Positions 9,015 to 24,400 are shown, counted from the stretch's first letter. The stretch is 59,109 nt of DNA from a virus (IMGVR_UViG_3300032246_000466:1-59109); one strand, 5' to 3'. The notes: generated by a model from the letters alone, not told the origin. Translations and numbers: made by a program.

Positions 9015-12000
9015 ATGGCTACAAGTTCAAGACAATCAGCATTATTCGGGGTAAACGATTGGAAAGCAATTTACCAAACTTTTAATCAAGCCGATTTTAG
9101 AAGTTATGATTATGAAACCTTACGTAAAAGTTTCATAGATTACTTACGTGCATACTACCCTGAAACATTCAATGACTACATTGAAAGTTCTGAATTTATT
9201 GCACTGCTTGATGTTATGGCGTTTATGGGTCAGGGTCTTGCTTTCCGCAATGACTTAAATGCCCGTGAAAACTTTATTGATACTGCTGAACGTAGAGATA
9301 GTGTTATAAAATTAGCTAATCTTGTTAGCTATACACCTAAACGTAATTTAGCAGGACAGGGTTACTTGAAAGTAACAAGTGTTCGCACTACTCAAAATAT
9401 TTCAGATTTAAACGGGTTTAATTTGGGTAATGTCCCTATTTTATGGAATGATCCTGCAAACCCAAACTGGCTAGAACAATATAATACCGTTATTAACGCC
9501 ACATTGGTAAACACTCAACGAGTTGGTTTGCCTGCAAATACAGCACAGATTCTTGGTGTAAAAACAGACGAATATACTTTACAAATTCCAGCAGGCACCT
9601 TACCAGTAGTACCATTATCTTCTATAGTTAATGGGTTGAATATGAATTTTGAGTTATGTAGCGTAAGCACAGTAGGTGAAGATTATGTTTATGAATTACC
9701 ACCTGCCCCAACAAACAAATTCAATATGCTATACCGTAATGACAAATTAGGTTATGGTAGCCCAAATACAGGTTTCTTCTTTTACTTTAAGCAGGGTACA
9801 CTGACTAATTTTGATTTTGTTTTACAGAATCAAATATCTAATCAAGTAATTGATATTGATATTCAGGGTATTAATAATACCGATACATGGTTATATCAAA
9901 TTAGCCAAGCTAATGGTGCATACGGATTATGGAAAAAAGTTGACAACATTTATGCCGACGCTTATTTGCAAACTGAAAATTCTGTTAAACAAATTTATTC
10001 TGTAAACAGTAGATTCAATGACCAAGTAAGTTATATATTTGGTGATGGCGTTTTTAGTGAAATACCAGTTGGTAATTTTAGATCATATGTACGTGCAGGT
10101 AATGCACTGACCTATACAATTCAACCAACTGAAATGCAGGGCATATCAGTTGCAATTAATTATGTAAGTAGAGTTGGTAGGATTGAAACATTAACCGTTG
10201 GATTATCATTACAAGTTCCTGTATCAAATGCACAAGTTCGTGAAAGTCTTGCCTCAATTAAACAACGTGCTCCTAGTCGCTACTATACTCAAAATCGTAT
10301 GGTTAATGGTGAAGATTATACTAACTTCCCGTATACATTGTATAGTTCAATTATCAAAAGTAAAGCTATTAATCGCAGTAGTGTAGGGGTGAGTAAGAAT
10401 TTAGATTTGTTAGACCCTACTGGAAAATATAGTAGTACAAATAGCTATGCAAATGACGGTGGTGTTTGGTTAGATAATACTAACGGATATTCGACACTAA
10501 CTATCAATAGTACAGGCGATATCATTACTTTTTTAACAGGAACATTAGCTGCTATACTAGCCGACAATAGATCACTACAATACTATACACAAAATTACAC
10601 AAGATATAGTATTAATACTGCATCCGGAGATGGTACTTTATTTTGGCAAACCAGTTCAGTAGATGCAAATAGTTTATCAGGATACTTTTACAATATTACT
10701 AATGGTGCAGATACTCCTATTCCAACTGGAACATATTCTACCTACAATGCAAAATATATAACCAAAGGTGCATTGCTTAAATTTGTTGCACCAAATGGAT
10801 ATTACTTTGACACTAATAATAGATTAGTAAGTGGCATAGCAGGCCCGTCAGATATAACATATATTTGGACTACCGTATTATCTGTAGTTGGTGATGGATA
10901 CAATAATGGATTAGGTCAGTTTGCAAATGGCACAGGTCCTATAACATTAAACGGTTATGTTCCTTCTGAGGCTATTTTGACTACCGTTCTACCCTCATTC
11001 AGTAACACATTACCTAATAGTGTTATACAAGAATGTATTGTTAGATTAGATTTACAACAAAACTTCTCACTAGTTTTTAATAATTCATTAACTATTGCAC
11101 AATCACGCTGGAGTGTTGATATCTATAACGCAAGTAATTATTTTGTTAATTTTGAAAGTGTTGGATACAATAGGTACACCGTAACCTATCGCTCATTGGC
11201 ATATTATTTTGGTAGTGTTGCGGATACCAGATTTACATATGAATCAGGTAAATTAGTTTATGATCCGTTCTCTGGATTAATTCTACAAGATTTTGTAAAA
11301 GTATTAGTTACAAATACACAGCCTAGTTCAAACTATGCGTTAAGCGAACCAGTTACTGCTAGTATAATTGGACAAACAGTTGAAAGTGATGGTTATATTA
11401 ATGACTTTGAAGTTGAAGTTGCTAGTATTGATGTAAATGATAGGACAATCATTAAAAATCCTGACTTCTTTAATGAAATTACTGGTTATGTTACTGGTAG
11501 CACTAACATTGGAATATATGCGTTTTTTGAAACAATACAAGATGCTATTAATTTAACTAGACAAGAATTAATAGCTTCATCTAGTTTATCTTATCAATAC
11601 CCTACAAAAACACAAATTGAAGTTGTCAAGTATGAATATGCGGTTGGACAATTGTTCTATGCATATTCAGAAAATAAATTTTATATTACGGTGCAAGACC
11701 CTACAATAATAACTCCTTATTTTACATTAGTTGAGCAATTACAATATAGTATGAAACCAGGACGCCAAGGATTGCAATTTCAATATCGTCATAATAGTAA
11801 CAATACAACACGTATTGATCCTGCAACTACAAATATTATTGATTTATATGTAGTGACACAAGCATATTATACCCAGTATCAAAATTGGATACAAGATACA
11901 ACCGACACAGTACCTATGCCAGCAAGACCAACTATCAACGAATTGAGTAATCAATATGGTCAAATACAAGATTACAAAATGTTAACTGATAGTGCTATAT

Positions 12001-12386
12001 TAAACAGTGTAGTGTTTAAACCATTATTTGGACCTAAAGCTGCATCTGCGCTAAGAGGAACCATTAAAGTTATTAAAAATAGTAATACCAATGCAAGTGA
12101 TAGCGAAATTCGTAGTGCAGTACTGACACAGATGAATAATTACTTCAATATTAACAATTGGAGCTTTGGTGATACGTTTTATTTTAGTGAATTGAGTGCA
12201 TATATTCACAACCAAATAGGTGAACTTGTCAGTTCTTGCGTGTTAGTTCCTAACGACCCCTCACTACATTTTGGAGATTTATATGAAATTAAATGTTTGC
12301 CCTACGAAATATTTGTTAACGCAGCAACATCAAATGACGTACTTGTAATAGCGGCCCTTACTCCCGCCGAATTACAGATAGCATAA
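9015..12386 (+). CDS. 6: Baseplate wedge protein gp6 (enlarged)
   Basis: The first ~130 residues are a textbook gp6 N-terminus: YPETFNDYIESSEFIALLDV, MAFMGQGLAFRNDLNAREN, then FIDTAERRDSVIKLANLVSY. The C-terminus also fits (NNYFNINNWSFGDTFYFSEL, AYIHNQIGELVSS). gp6 forms the dimeric inner ring of the baseplate wedge and is the T4 counterpart of P2 gpJ. At 1123 residues it is much longer than T4 gp6 (about 660), and the extra length is in the middle (roughly 480-830), a Tyr/Asn/Thr-rich region resembling fibre or decoration sequence. Start ATG follows an AAAAGAGAAT purine tract. Confidence 0.93.
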   Translation: MATSSRQSALFGVNDWKAIYQTFNQADFRSYDYETLRKSFIDYLRAYYPETFNDYIESSEFIALLDVMAFMGQGLAFRNDLNARENFIDTAERRDSVIKLANLVSYTPKRNLAGQGYLKVTSVRTTQNISDLNGFNLGNVPILWNDPANPNWLEQYNTVINATLVNTQRVGLPANTAQILGVKTDEYTLQIPAGTLPVVPLSSIVNGLNMNFELCSVSTVGEDYVYELPPAPTNKFNMLYRNDKLGYGSPNTGFFFYFKQGTLTNFDFVLQNQISNQVIDIDIQGINNTDTWLYQISQANGAYGLWKKVDNIYADAYLQTENSVKQIYSVNSRFNDQVSYIFGDGVFSEIPVGNFRSYVRAGNALTYTIQPTEMQGISVAINYVSRVGRIETLTVGLSLQVPVSNAQVRESLASIKQRAPSRYYTQNRMVNGEDYTNFPYTLYSSIIKSKAINRSSVGVSKNLDLLDPTGKYSSTNSYANDGGVWLDNTNGYSTLTINSTGDIITFLTGTLAAILADNRSLQYYTQNYTRYSINTASGDGTLFWQTSSVDANSLSGYFYNITNGADTPIPTGTYSTYNAKYITKGALLKFVAPNGYYFDTNNRLVSGIAGPSDITYIWTTVLSVVGDGYNNGLGQFANGTGPITLNGYVPSEAILTTVLPSFSNTLPNSVIQECIVRLDLQQNFSLVFNNSLTIAQSRWSVDIYNASNYFVNFESVGYNRYTVTYRSLAYYFGSVADTRFTYESGKLVYDPFSGLILQDFVKVLVTNTQPSSNYALSEPVTASIIGQTVESDGYINDFEVEVASIDVNDRTIIKNPDFFNEITGYVTGSTNIGIYAFFETIQDAINLTRQELIASSSLSYQYPTKTQIEVVKYEYAVGQLFYAYSENKFYITVQDPTIITPYFTLVEQLQYSMKPGRQGLQFQYRHNSNNTTRIDPATTNIIDLYVVTQAYYTQYQNWIQDTTDTVPMPARPTINELSNQYGQIQDYKMLTDSAILNSVVFKPLFGPKAASALRGTIKVIKNSNTNASDSEIRSAVLTQMNNYFNINNWSFGDTFYFSELSAYIHNQIGELVSSCVLVPNDPSLHFGDLYEIKCLPYEIFVNAATSNDVLVIAALTPAELQIA

Positions 12387-12413
12387 GTAGTATATAGCAT
12401 AGAGATTTTATAA

Positions 12414-15400
12414 ATGGCAACAAGAATTAGAACACTAAATTTTCTACCAGAAATATTTCAAACCAATACCAACAGCCAATTTTTAGCGGCTACGTTGGAT
12501 CAATTAGTAGCACAACCAAATAATAGAAAGATTCAAGGATATATTGGTAGTAAATTTGGATATGGAGTTAATGCCAAAGACTACTACGTTACTGAACCAA
12601 CAAAGACAAGAACGGATTATCAACTAGATCCGGGAGTTATTTTCTTAAAAGAAAATGAGACTACTGCTAAAGATTTTATAAGTTATCCTGGCATAATTGA
12701 TTCGTTAACACTTGCAGGTGGTTTAACTACTGACAATAATAGATTATTTAATAGCGAGTTTTACTCATGGGACTCATTTACTAATTTAGATCCAATAATT
12801 AACTTTAATCAATATTATTGGATACCAGAAGGACCTGAACGTGTAGTTATTTCTTCTGATATTGTTTATAGTGCAGATAATTTTATTGTACAACCTGATG
12901 CTAGTACATATTTGATTTCGTCTGAGACATTAGCTACTCCTAGCGCCAATCCAACACTAACGCTGTTGAGAGGTGGTGTTTACACTTTTAACATAAATCA
13001 AGAAACTCAATTTTGGATTCAAGGTGAGCCGGGAGTAACTGGCTTGAGTCCAACACAGCGCAACGTTAATACTCGTGACGTTTATGGGGTTACAAACAAT
13101 GGTACAACTAACGGAGTAGTTACATTTAGTGTGCCGCAAAAGAATGCGTTAGATGATTTTTATCATCCGGGTAATAACTTAGTTGATGTTATTTGTACAA
13201 CCCCATTCAGTGAAATAAACGGGGCTTTGGTAAATGATATTGGTGGCATTGATGGTGTAACTGCACTTGACGGGTTGGTTATTATGTTTTATAACACCGG
13301 TGTACCCAATGAAATTGGATATGTAAATAAATTTTATGATCAAACATATTATGATGAAAACGGCGGGGTAATTTACGATGATGCTACAGATTATCCAGGT
13401 ACATCAGTATTCAACAATAACTATGAGGGTGGTTATTACACAGAAGTAGCTGCAAATTATTATACTGTTAGTTTTTTGGGCGCAATTGACAATCCACAAA
13501 TTCAGTTGACTCCGTCAGGGCAAATACCAATCAATCAAAAAATAACTGCTACTTACGGAACTGAATGGGTAAACAGAAGTTTTTACAGAAGCACATTAGG
13601 TACAATAACTCTTGAACCGTATAATAGTGCTATCTTAGATAGATTATATTATCAAGATGGAACTATTCCAGGTAGAGTGGGTGTAATTAATTTGATTGAA
13701 AATAATATTTCAAACCAAATTAATATTATTACTAGTATTTTAGGAAAGCCAAATTACACTGCACCAAACGGAGTAGTATTTACTAATGGTTTAAAAGTTT
13801 TATTTCAAGGTGATATATATCCAGCAAGTTTTAATAATGTAGAATATTATGTTGAAGGGGTAGGTACTGCAATTGAATTAATACCAGTAACTACTTTAGT
13901 TTCACCCGGTGCATTCTCTGAAGGAGAATATATTCCTTATGATACAGCAGCATATGATGTTGGTAACTATGATTCAAGTTTGTATGTTCCAGTAGTACCT
14001 GATTATATTACAATTGCTAGAAATTCAATTAACAGAAATCCGTGGTCAAGAAGTAATCGTTGGTTTCACCTTGATGTCATCAAGGCGACTGCGGCATACA
14101 ACAATACTCCGTCATTGATTACAAAATATACACAATTAGAAAGTAAAGCAAAACGTCCTATTATTGAATTTTACCCTAACTTAAGAATGTTTAATTCTGG
14201 CGCAGTTGGTAAAAATCCTATTGACTTTATCGATACTAAAACAACCGATGCATTTTCTAATGTAGCTGGAAAAATTAATTTTTATCCTGACACTGCTGGA
14301 TGGACTAGCTATACCGCCACAATTGCTCCAGTAACTGGCGCAAACACATCTATTGTTGCTACTCAAACTATTGGGTTAACTAATTTAGTTTTACTAAGTA
14401 GCACCACTGGTTTGTACATAAATGATACGATATCGTTTGGCACCTCATTTGGTGGAATAACCTCAGGTACTACTTACTTTATCACTGGAATTTCAGGAAA
14501 TTATATTAATATTTCTGAAACAAAACAGGGCAGTAATCTTGTATTGACAACGTCCGGTATTACTTCTGTCACTACTAGCATATACTCTTATAGCACTACT
14601 ATTACAATACCTACTAGTGATGCATTTGGATTATTTGAAATAGGACAATACATCACTGATTCAACTAATCTTTTACCTGCTATTACTTTTGTAACCAATG
14701 TTAACGTATCTGGCACTAATACTATAATTACAATATCATGGTACAACCAATCAACTATTGCTGCTACATCAGTTGCATCAGTTGTTACAGCGGATACCCC
14801 GTTAGATAACTATTCACTTTTTGATGGTTCTAGAATAGTGTTTTCTGCTGACAATGACGTTAATGTTAAAAACAAAATATACATTTCACGTTTTTCTACA
14901 ATAACTTCGGGTAGTACTCCGGTAATTACATTAACTGAAGCAGATGATGGTTTAGTATTACCATATGAACAAACAGCGGTTTATAGAGGTTACAACTATA
15001 AAGGTAAAGACTTTTATTTCAATGGTGAAAGTTGGTTTCAGGGTCAGCAAAAAACCCAATTGCAACAGGCACCTAAATTTGATATATTTGATAGTAATGG
15101 AATAAGTTTTGGCGACCGTGTTGTTTATGTAGGTACATCATTTGCCGGTAGTACATTATTCTCATATGGAATAGGTGTTGGAGCAAATGACACTGTGTTG
15201 GGTTTTCCAATACGTTATAGTGCAGTAGACAATGTAGGTGACATAAGTTTTGATGTTTCTTTAAATTCAGATACGTTTACCTATGTTAACGGAACCACCG
15301 CAGTAACTCAAAAAGTAAACACCGGATATGTATATAATTATACATTGGCTTCTGACAACAATCCAATTGCAATAAGACAATTAGGATGGCAAACTGCGGT

Positions 15401-18400
15401 ATCACCTAGCGTTCAATATCAAGTTTTTGAATTTGATTGGAGTTTAATTAACAATTTAAATAATACGTTTGAATGTGATATTGCTCCTATTGTTACTTCC
15501 CCGACAAAATGGCCGTTGATTCAAGTTTATATTAATAATAAATATTTGCCTAATGCAGATTGGATCGTTACTGCTGCATCAACCAATACTACGACCGTTA
15601 TTAATATACCAACCATTGATGCAGTAGAAACTGTTGTACAGATTTTAATATTAAGCGATCAGGTTAGTAAGACTGCTTACTTTCAAACACCAATCAATTT
15701 GAATAACAATCCGTTAAACGAAACTCTTACTACAGCTAATATTGGTGATATACGTGGTCAATATCAAAGTATTTTCTATAATAATCCGTATACCACAGGT
15801 CAAGTATTTGGACCTAACAATTACCGTGATTTAGGTAATTTAGTTCCATGGGGTAATAGAATAATTCAGAATAGTGCTTCATTAGTTTTACCGGGGACTT
15901 TCTTAAGAAATCAAAGCCATAACTTGTTTAATTCTTTACTATACAACAGTAAACAATATATTACTTTTAAAACCTTGTTGGTTGACACCGTTAATAATTC
16001 AGATTATTCTAGAATATACACTCCTTCACAGATGCTAGATAATGCACTAGACCAAATAAATGCAGCACACATAGATAGTCAACCATTCTTTTGGAGTGAT
16101 ATGTTGCCGTCAAAAGCACCATACATTACCAATACATATAGCTTTGCAAATACGCTAGATATAAGTGTTTACCCACTAAGTCGTATTTACAATTTTGAAA
16201 CTGCAAACTACAACGGTGTGTTAGTTTACTTAATTCGTGATGGAGTACAAACTCAATTGGTTAAGGGGGTAGATTATACTGTGGCTACTGATAGCCCTTC
16301 ATTAACTGTTACTACTGACTTACAGGCTAACGACCAAATTATAATTAATGAATATAATCAAACATACGGAAGTTATGTACCAAACACTCCTACTAAATTA
16401 GGATTATATCCTGCGACTATTCCTAGTGTAGTATTGGATACTGCCTATAACCCAGAAACATATTTTATTGTAGGGCACGATGGTTCATTTAATAAATTAT
16501 ACGGTGCATATAATTCTTCTACTAATACCTTAACTGACTTTAGAGATCAAGTATTACTTGAGTATGAGACTCGTGTTTATAACAACTTAAAATTAAGTAC
16601 TACAGTCCCTGCAGGATCATATCAAGGATTAATTATCCCCGGCTTCTTTAGACAAACTGATTATACATATGATGAATTTTTACAAATCTACAGTGAATCA
16701 TTTTTAAACTGGGTTGGACAAAACAGAATTGATTATAAAACTCAATTTTACAATTCTACAAATCAATTTACATATAACTACAGAGATAGTGCCAATAAAA
16801 TAGATAAGCAACCTATTGAACAAGGATATTTTAGAGGATTGTATTTGTATTTCTATGACACCTCTACCCCAAATGAAACACCTTGGGAAATGTTAGGATT
16901 GGCTAATCAACCAACTTGGTGGGCGACACGATATGGTGCTGCACCATATACAAGTGATAACTTAGTTTTGTGGAATGATTTAGCAGCAGGTTTAGTTTGG
17001 AACAACGGCAATTCATTCATCAAACCTAGCTATGCTCGCCCTGGATTATTAAATATAATTCCTGTAAATAGCAATGGCGATCTTTTACCCCCATTAGAAT
17101 CAGTAGTAGGTAATTACGATAAATTCTTATTTCAACGTGATTGGCAAGTAGGTGATGTAGGTCCTGCAGAATTTAGCTATCGTAGAAGCAGTACATGGCC
17201 ATTTGATTTGATGCGTATATTAGCAGTAACTAAACCGACAGACTTCTTTAATTTAGGAGTTGACGTTGACAATTACAAATATAATGCAGAATTTAATCAG
17301 TATCTAGTAAATGATAGAAGTCATTTAGTTATAAGTAATGTACCAATATATGGTTTAGGTACTCCTGCAACTAGTTATATTAACTGGATTGTTGATTATG
17401 AAAAGCAAATTGGTGTAGATGCAACAACTAATATAACCACTTTACTGAATAACTTAGATGTTCGTTTAGTATATCGTGTTGCTGGTTTTAGTGATAAAAA
17501 CTTATTAAAATTTTATGTAGAAAAGAGTTCGGCAAATAGCAACAACAGTTCATTATTAATACCTGACGAAAGTTACGGATTAATATTGTATGAAAATCAA
17601 CCGTTTGACAGAATTGTATATAGCGGAGTAGTAATTCAAATAACCGATAACGGTTTTAAAATTTACGGAAATAATCAAACCAATGCATACTTTAAAGCAT
17701 TGACACCTAAATTTACCGGAAACGCACAACAGATTAAAGTTGAAGGGTTGACGGTAGAAGTTACTAATAGCTTTTATGATACTGTGCAGACAATACCGTA
17801 CGGCACTGAATTATATAATGTACAACAGGTATCACAATTTTTGATTAGTTATGGAGAATACTTAAGAACTCAGGGCATGGTATATGATGAGATAGAAAAC
17901 GGCATTCCAATCAATTGGACTCAAATGGTTGCTGAATTCTTATATTGGTCACAAATTGGCTGGGAAGTGGGAAGTATCACTACAATAAATCCTGCAGCTA
18001 ATTTATTATTAATAGACAAAGAAAGTCGTATTGTACAACCATTGACAATGCAACAAACTAACTTTATATTGAATCAAGATTTATATCCAATTCCAATAAA
18101 TGATTTAAGGGTAGTTCGTGAAGGAACTGCTTTTTCTGCTAAGCCAATGAATGTGGGTGATGCAATTAGCTATGGACAATTTGACATTAGTAACATTGAA
18201 AATGGTATTGTTTTTGATAATGTAACCTTGTTTAATGATGTGATTTATAATTTAGTTACAGGTTTAAGACAATATCGTATTAGTGTTAATGGAACAAAAA
18301 CTGCCGATTGGACAGGTAATATTGATGCAGCTGGATTTATTTTAAATCAAAATAACATTGTAGAGTGGAATAAAGAAATAAAATATACTGCTGGCTCTAT

Positions 18401-21400
18401 TGTAAAATATAAAAACAAATACTGGTCTGCACTTAAAATAATACAAGCATCTTCTGTATTCAACGAACGTGATTGGAAAGAAACTCCATACGATCAAATT
18501 CAAAAAGGATTATTACCTAATAGTCAAACACGTTCATATGAAAGCACATTATACTATGACGTAAATAAAGCTAATTTAGAAAATGATGCAGATTTATTAT
18601 CATTCTCATTGATTGGATATCGTCCAAGAGATTATCTTGCATTAGTTGACTTAACTGATATTACTCAAGTTAATGTTTATCAAAATTTAATCAAAGACAA
18701 AGGTACATTAAATGCAGCTAGTGCATTTAAGGGTGCTAAGTTGCCGCAAGGTGGAATTGATTATGATGTTTATGAAAACTGGGCTATTAAATCGGGTGAG
18801 TTTGGTGGAACACTTAACAACAATTTTATTGAATTTAGATTGAGTCAGCCGAATCTTACAGGTAATCCATCTATTGTTGGTTTAACCAACGGCGTATATA
18901 CTGATGGTGTACAACAGGAAGTTCCGTTGTATAGCGTATTCAACTATGGGATACCAATAACATCTCCTAATATATTACCAACCATATCAACTGCACAACC
19001 ATCGGCATTGTACCCTACAGCAGGTTATGTAAATTATAATGATGTTAAAATGGCTAGCTATTATTATTCTGGATTATATCTTGCTAAGAATGCTGCCGGA
19101 ACAACTATTCCTATTAATGAATTTTATGTCCGTGACTATGTTTGGGTTGCTAATTATCTTTCAACTTGGCAAGTTTATACACCTAGTAGTTTGGGTTCAA
19201 TAATAAATGCTAAAAATAATTTAAACAATACAGTTACTATAACATTTAGTCAACCTCACAACTTAACTAGATATCAACCATTTGCAATTGTTAATTTTGA
19301 TGCTTCAATTAATAATTATTATATTGTATCAGCAGTGGTTGATGAATTCAACGTTATTATTAATTTAGCGTTAAATCCGCAAATTAAAAATGTTACTGGT
19401 CAAGGCATTGGTTTTAGTTTACAAAGTCAACGTGTTGCTACTGCGCCTGAAATAATTAATTTACCTTTATTGGAAAACGAATTTAATAAATTAAAAGTTT
19501 GGGTAGACACAAACAACAACGGTGATTGGGCTGTTTACCGCAAGAGTTTAAATTATCAATATAATAAAGAAATAACGCACCCATTAAGTCAATCATTTGG
19601 TAGTGCAGTTGCGTATACTAATAAATTGGCATACTTAATTGGTGATAGTAATGCCGGTAAAGTATATCGTTACAGATATAATGAACTTGATGATTCATAT
19701 ATTATATCTCAAACTCTAACTAATAATGCATCGTTTGGCTCTAACATTTCTTATTCTGATGATTTGTTTGTCATTTCGGAACCAACAGGTAACGTTTATG
19801 TATATCAATTGATAACTACAACGTTAACGAATAAATTAAACTTGTATCAAACTATTCCCGCGCCGAGCGGAGTTACTACTTGGGGAACATCAACTGCAAT
19901 TTCGGGAGACAAGAATTGGCTTTACATTTCTGCTATAGATAACAACACTGTTTATGTATATCGCAAAATGAATGTGTCAATGATTGCCACTGCATTTACT
20001 GTGGGAAATACTTATGTAATTGAATCCTTGGGTACAACTGATTGGAATACTGTAGCAGGAACGTCAGGTGAAACATATGCAGTGGGTAACACTATCATTG
20101 CTGCTAGTGTAGGTACTGGAACTGGAACTGCACTAAATGTAACTTATATTAAGGTAGATACTCTTACTACAAGTTTATCAGCAGGTGATAATTTTGGATA
20201 TGCTATTGCAACTGACTATTACGGAGATTCAGTAATAATAGGTACACCTCAACAAGATTACAATGTTACCACTCAGAATTATGGTTACACATATGTGTTT
20301 GCTAGAACTGTTCAAAATTTTAAAGCACAATCAACTAACCAAGCATATATTCCATTGACGTTTGCATTAGCATGGACACCTACTACAGGAACAGCAGCTT
20401 CTGCATCAACTAGTGGTACTACAATTACTTTAGGCGGTGCAGGCATAACTAATTTAGCAAACTATGTAAACTATCCTGTAATCTTTTCTGGTACATTAAT
20501 ATCAGGTGGCGCACTAAATCAAAATACAGTTTATTACATAAAGACTGTAACAAACAATACTCAATTTAGTATTAGTGCTACACGCGGCGGTACTGCTATT
20601 GCTTTAGCTACGGATACCGGAACAGGCATGGTTGTTACAGTACAAGAAACTCCATTATTTGTTACAATAAATGGAGCTCCGTTGACCGATGATTATTATG
20701 CAGTAATAAGTTCAACATTCTATGTATATAGTAAGGCAACATCAACTGTTAACGCCGGTGATATTATAAATGTAAGTGGTATTAATTTTGTATTGACTCA
20801 AACATTAACAAATGAAGAAACACCTAGAGTTGGTGTACAGTTTGGATTAAGTGTAGACACTAACACATTTGCAAACGAAATACTAATTGGCGCACCGTTT
20901 GAATTATCTCAACAAAACTATGAAGGTGCTGTTCATAGATATACTAACGGTGGTGAAAGATATGGTACTATTATTGGTACAGTAAATTGTAATATTACTA
21001 CACCAAGAACAATTTTATTAAATGGTTACAAAGCTATATTACCAGTGGGAAATGCAACCACAGTAGCAGCAAGTATTAATTTACTATCTCTTACTAATAT
21101 TCAAGCAAGTGCAGTAGACGGTAAGTTAATTATTGCATTAGTAAATGTTGATTTAGGTATTGCTGGTAACAAGCTATCATTAACTGTACTAGATACTGCT
21201 ACGTTGGGTGAAATGGGTGTAACTTTATTCAAGCAAACACAGAAAATAAATTGCCCACACTTAACGGGAAGAACACAATTTGGTACTGTAGTTAAGTTTG
21301 ACAATTCTGGATCATTCGTTGCAAGCGCACCAGTAGGAACTCGTTTTTCATCTACTACATTTGATTTTACTGATGATGAATTAGATAATGATACTGTATT

Positions 21401-24400
21401 TGATAACAACGCCACTAAGTGGGTAGATACTTTTACTAATGCTGGTGCAGTGTATATGTTTGATTATCTATCTACATACAATGAAAGTTTAGACAATCCA
21501 GGTAAATTTGTATACGCACAAAGCACCAATGCTATTGATTTAGATTACGGACCACAACCATACTATGGTACTGCACTGGATTTCAATGATAACCGCGTCA
21601 CAATAGGTACACCTAATTTTAACCCAGTAAGTGATACTACTGATACTCTCGGCCAAGTAGTAACATATGTAAGTCAAAATTCTGAACCAGATTGGGCTGT
21701 ATATAGAAGTTCTTCTGAGGTAGTTGATATCAACGGAGTGTTCAACATTCAATTGTTCAGCGCAATTACAAATGAAACTTTAGTAAATTTAGATTATATT
21801 GATCCTCTTCAGGGTAAATTATTAGGTGCAGTAACAGAAAATATTGATGTTGTTTCTAATAATGATCCGGCATCATATAACTCACCCGGATTCACTCAAA
21901 GTGGTTTAGTGTGGGGCGCAGACAAAATAGGTCAAATTTGGTTTGATACTTCAAACGCACGTTTTATGAATTATCATCAAAATGATGTTAATTATAACAG
22001 TCAATACTGGGGTAGAGTTTTCCCTGGTAGTGATATTGCAGTCTATTCTTGGATAGCAAGTGCAGTCCCGCCGGCACAATATACTGGTCCGGGTTTGCCT
22101 TATAGTATTAATAACTATACGATTCGCGGAATAATAAATGCTGAAGGATTAATTACGCCTGTATATTATTTCTGGGCTAGAAACACTAATATAGTATTTG
22201 ATAGATTGGGCAAAACATTAGCTGATTCTACTTTACAATCATATATTGCACAACCTCAACTTTCAGGTATAAGTTATTTTACTCCGTTATTACCAAATGT
22301 ATTTGGATTGTATAATTGTTTTGAATATATAAATGCAACTGATACTGTACTACATATAGGATATTCTGTCACTGCCAATGATGATGTAGCACACAATCAA
22401 TATAGTTTGATTCGTGCAAATTATGCAGACGATTTCTTAAGCGGCATACCCGGGTCAGGTGCCTTGTATCAAAATCATGCATCTGCTGGAATAATTGAAC
22501 CAATTGGTCTTTATAATAGAATGCTAGATAGTATGTGCGGAGTTGATAACGCAGGTGGAGTTGTACCTGATCCGTTATTACCTAAGGCTGTGCAGACTGG
22601 TGTATTAGCAAGACCGAGACAAGGTTTCTTCTATAATAGATTTGGTGCATTAAAAAATTACTTGCAATATGCTAATGTGATATTAGCCCAGTTTCCTATC
22701 ATTGAAACAAGAAATCCTCAATTCTTGTATAGATCAGGTGAATTCTTTGATACTCGTAATTATTGGAATACAATTAATTGGTGGGCACCCGGCTATAATG
22801 ATAATACAAAATCTTCATTACAAGTACCTATCTATGCAGATTTGTCTACTTTAGCTGTTCCTGTTGGAACTATCGTAACTGTTGCAGCCAATAGTTCAGG
22901 TAATTCAGAAACTTATATCTACGAAGGTGGAACTGTTTGGGTACGAATTGGATTGGCAAACGGTACTATAGAATTTAGTAGTACTCTTTGGGATTACGCT
23001 GAAGCTAAGTTAGGATTTGGGGACAACTTCTTTGACACTAATCTATATGATGAGTATCCATCAGTGGAAACACGTTATATAATTCGTGCATTGAATGAAG
23101 AAATTTACACAAATGAATTACTAATTTTCAGAAACAAAAGTTTAATTTTATTATTTGAATACATTCAAAGTGAAACTATTGAAAGTCAAAATTACTTAAC
23201 TTGGTTAAACAAGACCTCATTCTTAGATGTATCGCATACTATTCGTGAATTACTTCCACTGGAAGTATTTCGTTCTGACAATCAATTGTTCTTAGAAGGT
23301 TACTTAAATGAGGTTAAGCCCTTTCATGTAGTAATTAAAGAATTTATTTTTAAGTACACTAAAACTGAAATATTTGAAGGTGACATAACTGATTTTGATC
23401 TACCGGCACAATATAATGCTGAGATAGCACAGTTTGTAACACCACAACTTGTTTATGCTAACGCAAGTGGAGACAATCAATACTTATCAACTGATCCAAT
23501 ATGGCAAACAGCTCCGTATAGTCAATGGTATGAAAATTATGGATTAAGTGTTTCAGGTCAAGACGGATATCAAATATCAGTTTTAACTTCTTATATGTCG
23601 TTGAATTCTACTTCATGCTTTGTTGATAATATAAACGGTTTCCCTGTAACAGGTACTATCAAAATAGGTGAAGAATATTTAAGTTATTCTAACAGAAATT
23701 TAGCAACTAGTGAGTTGACCGGATTATCCCGTGGTATACACGGAACTTTGGTATCAATACACATTCCTGGCGAAGATATCTTTATAGATTTGCCGGCGGT
23801 GTTGATTCTTAACTCAGGCCGAGGATACGAAAATCCACCTAGAGTTACTGCGTATATTGATACTTTTATATATCCTGCACCAAGAGTACCTGCTAAATTA
23901 GAACCTATAATGAGTTTAGGAATCGTTGTGGGTGTTAATGTTCTTGACCCGGGCGAAGGTTATGCAGTCTTACCTCAAATTATAATTGATCCTGCATTTA
24001 CAGTATCAGTTAATAGTGATCAAGTAAATATTTTAACAAACACAATTGGAATAAGTAGTCCTACATTGCAAACTGGTGACTTAGTAGTTTATACTTTAGC
24101 AGTGGATGGAACAGAAATTATAGGATTGGTGCCGGGACAACGTTATTATGTGAACCTTTTAGAGATAAGTCCTTCTCCAATAATTGCGCTTTACGCTTCT
24201 TATTTAAATGCATTGCGTGATCATAATCGTATTGTTTTAGGGTCACAGGGAAGCGGTTCTCAATACTTTAGTGTAGGTGCAATTGGTAGCTGTGTTACTA
24301 GTTCACTACCAGTAAGAGAAAATAATATTGCGTTACGATTTGATAGAACAACATACAATTCTCAAGTAATGCCATGGACGCCTGGTAATTTTTATGGGTC

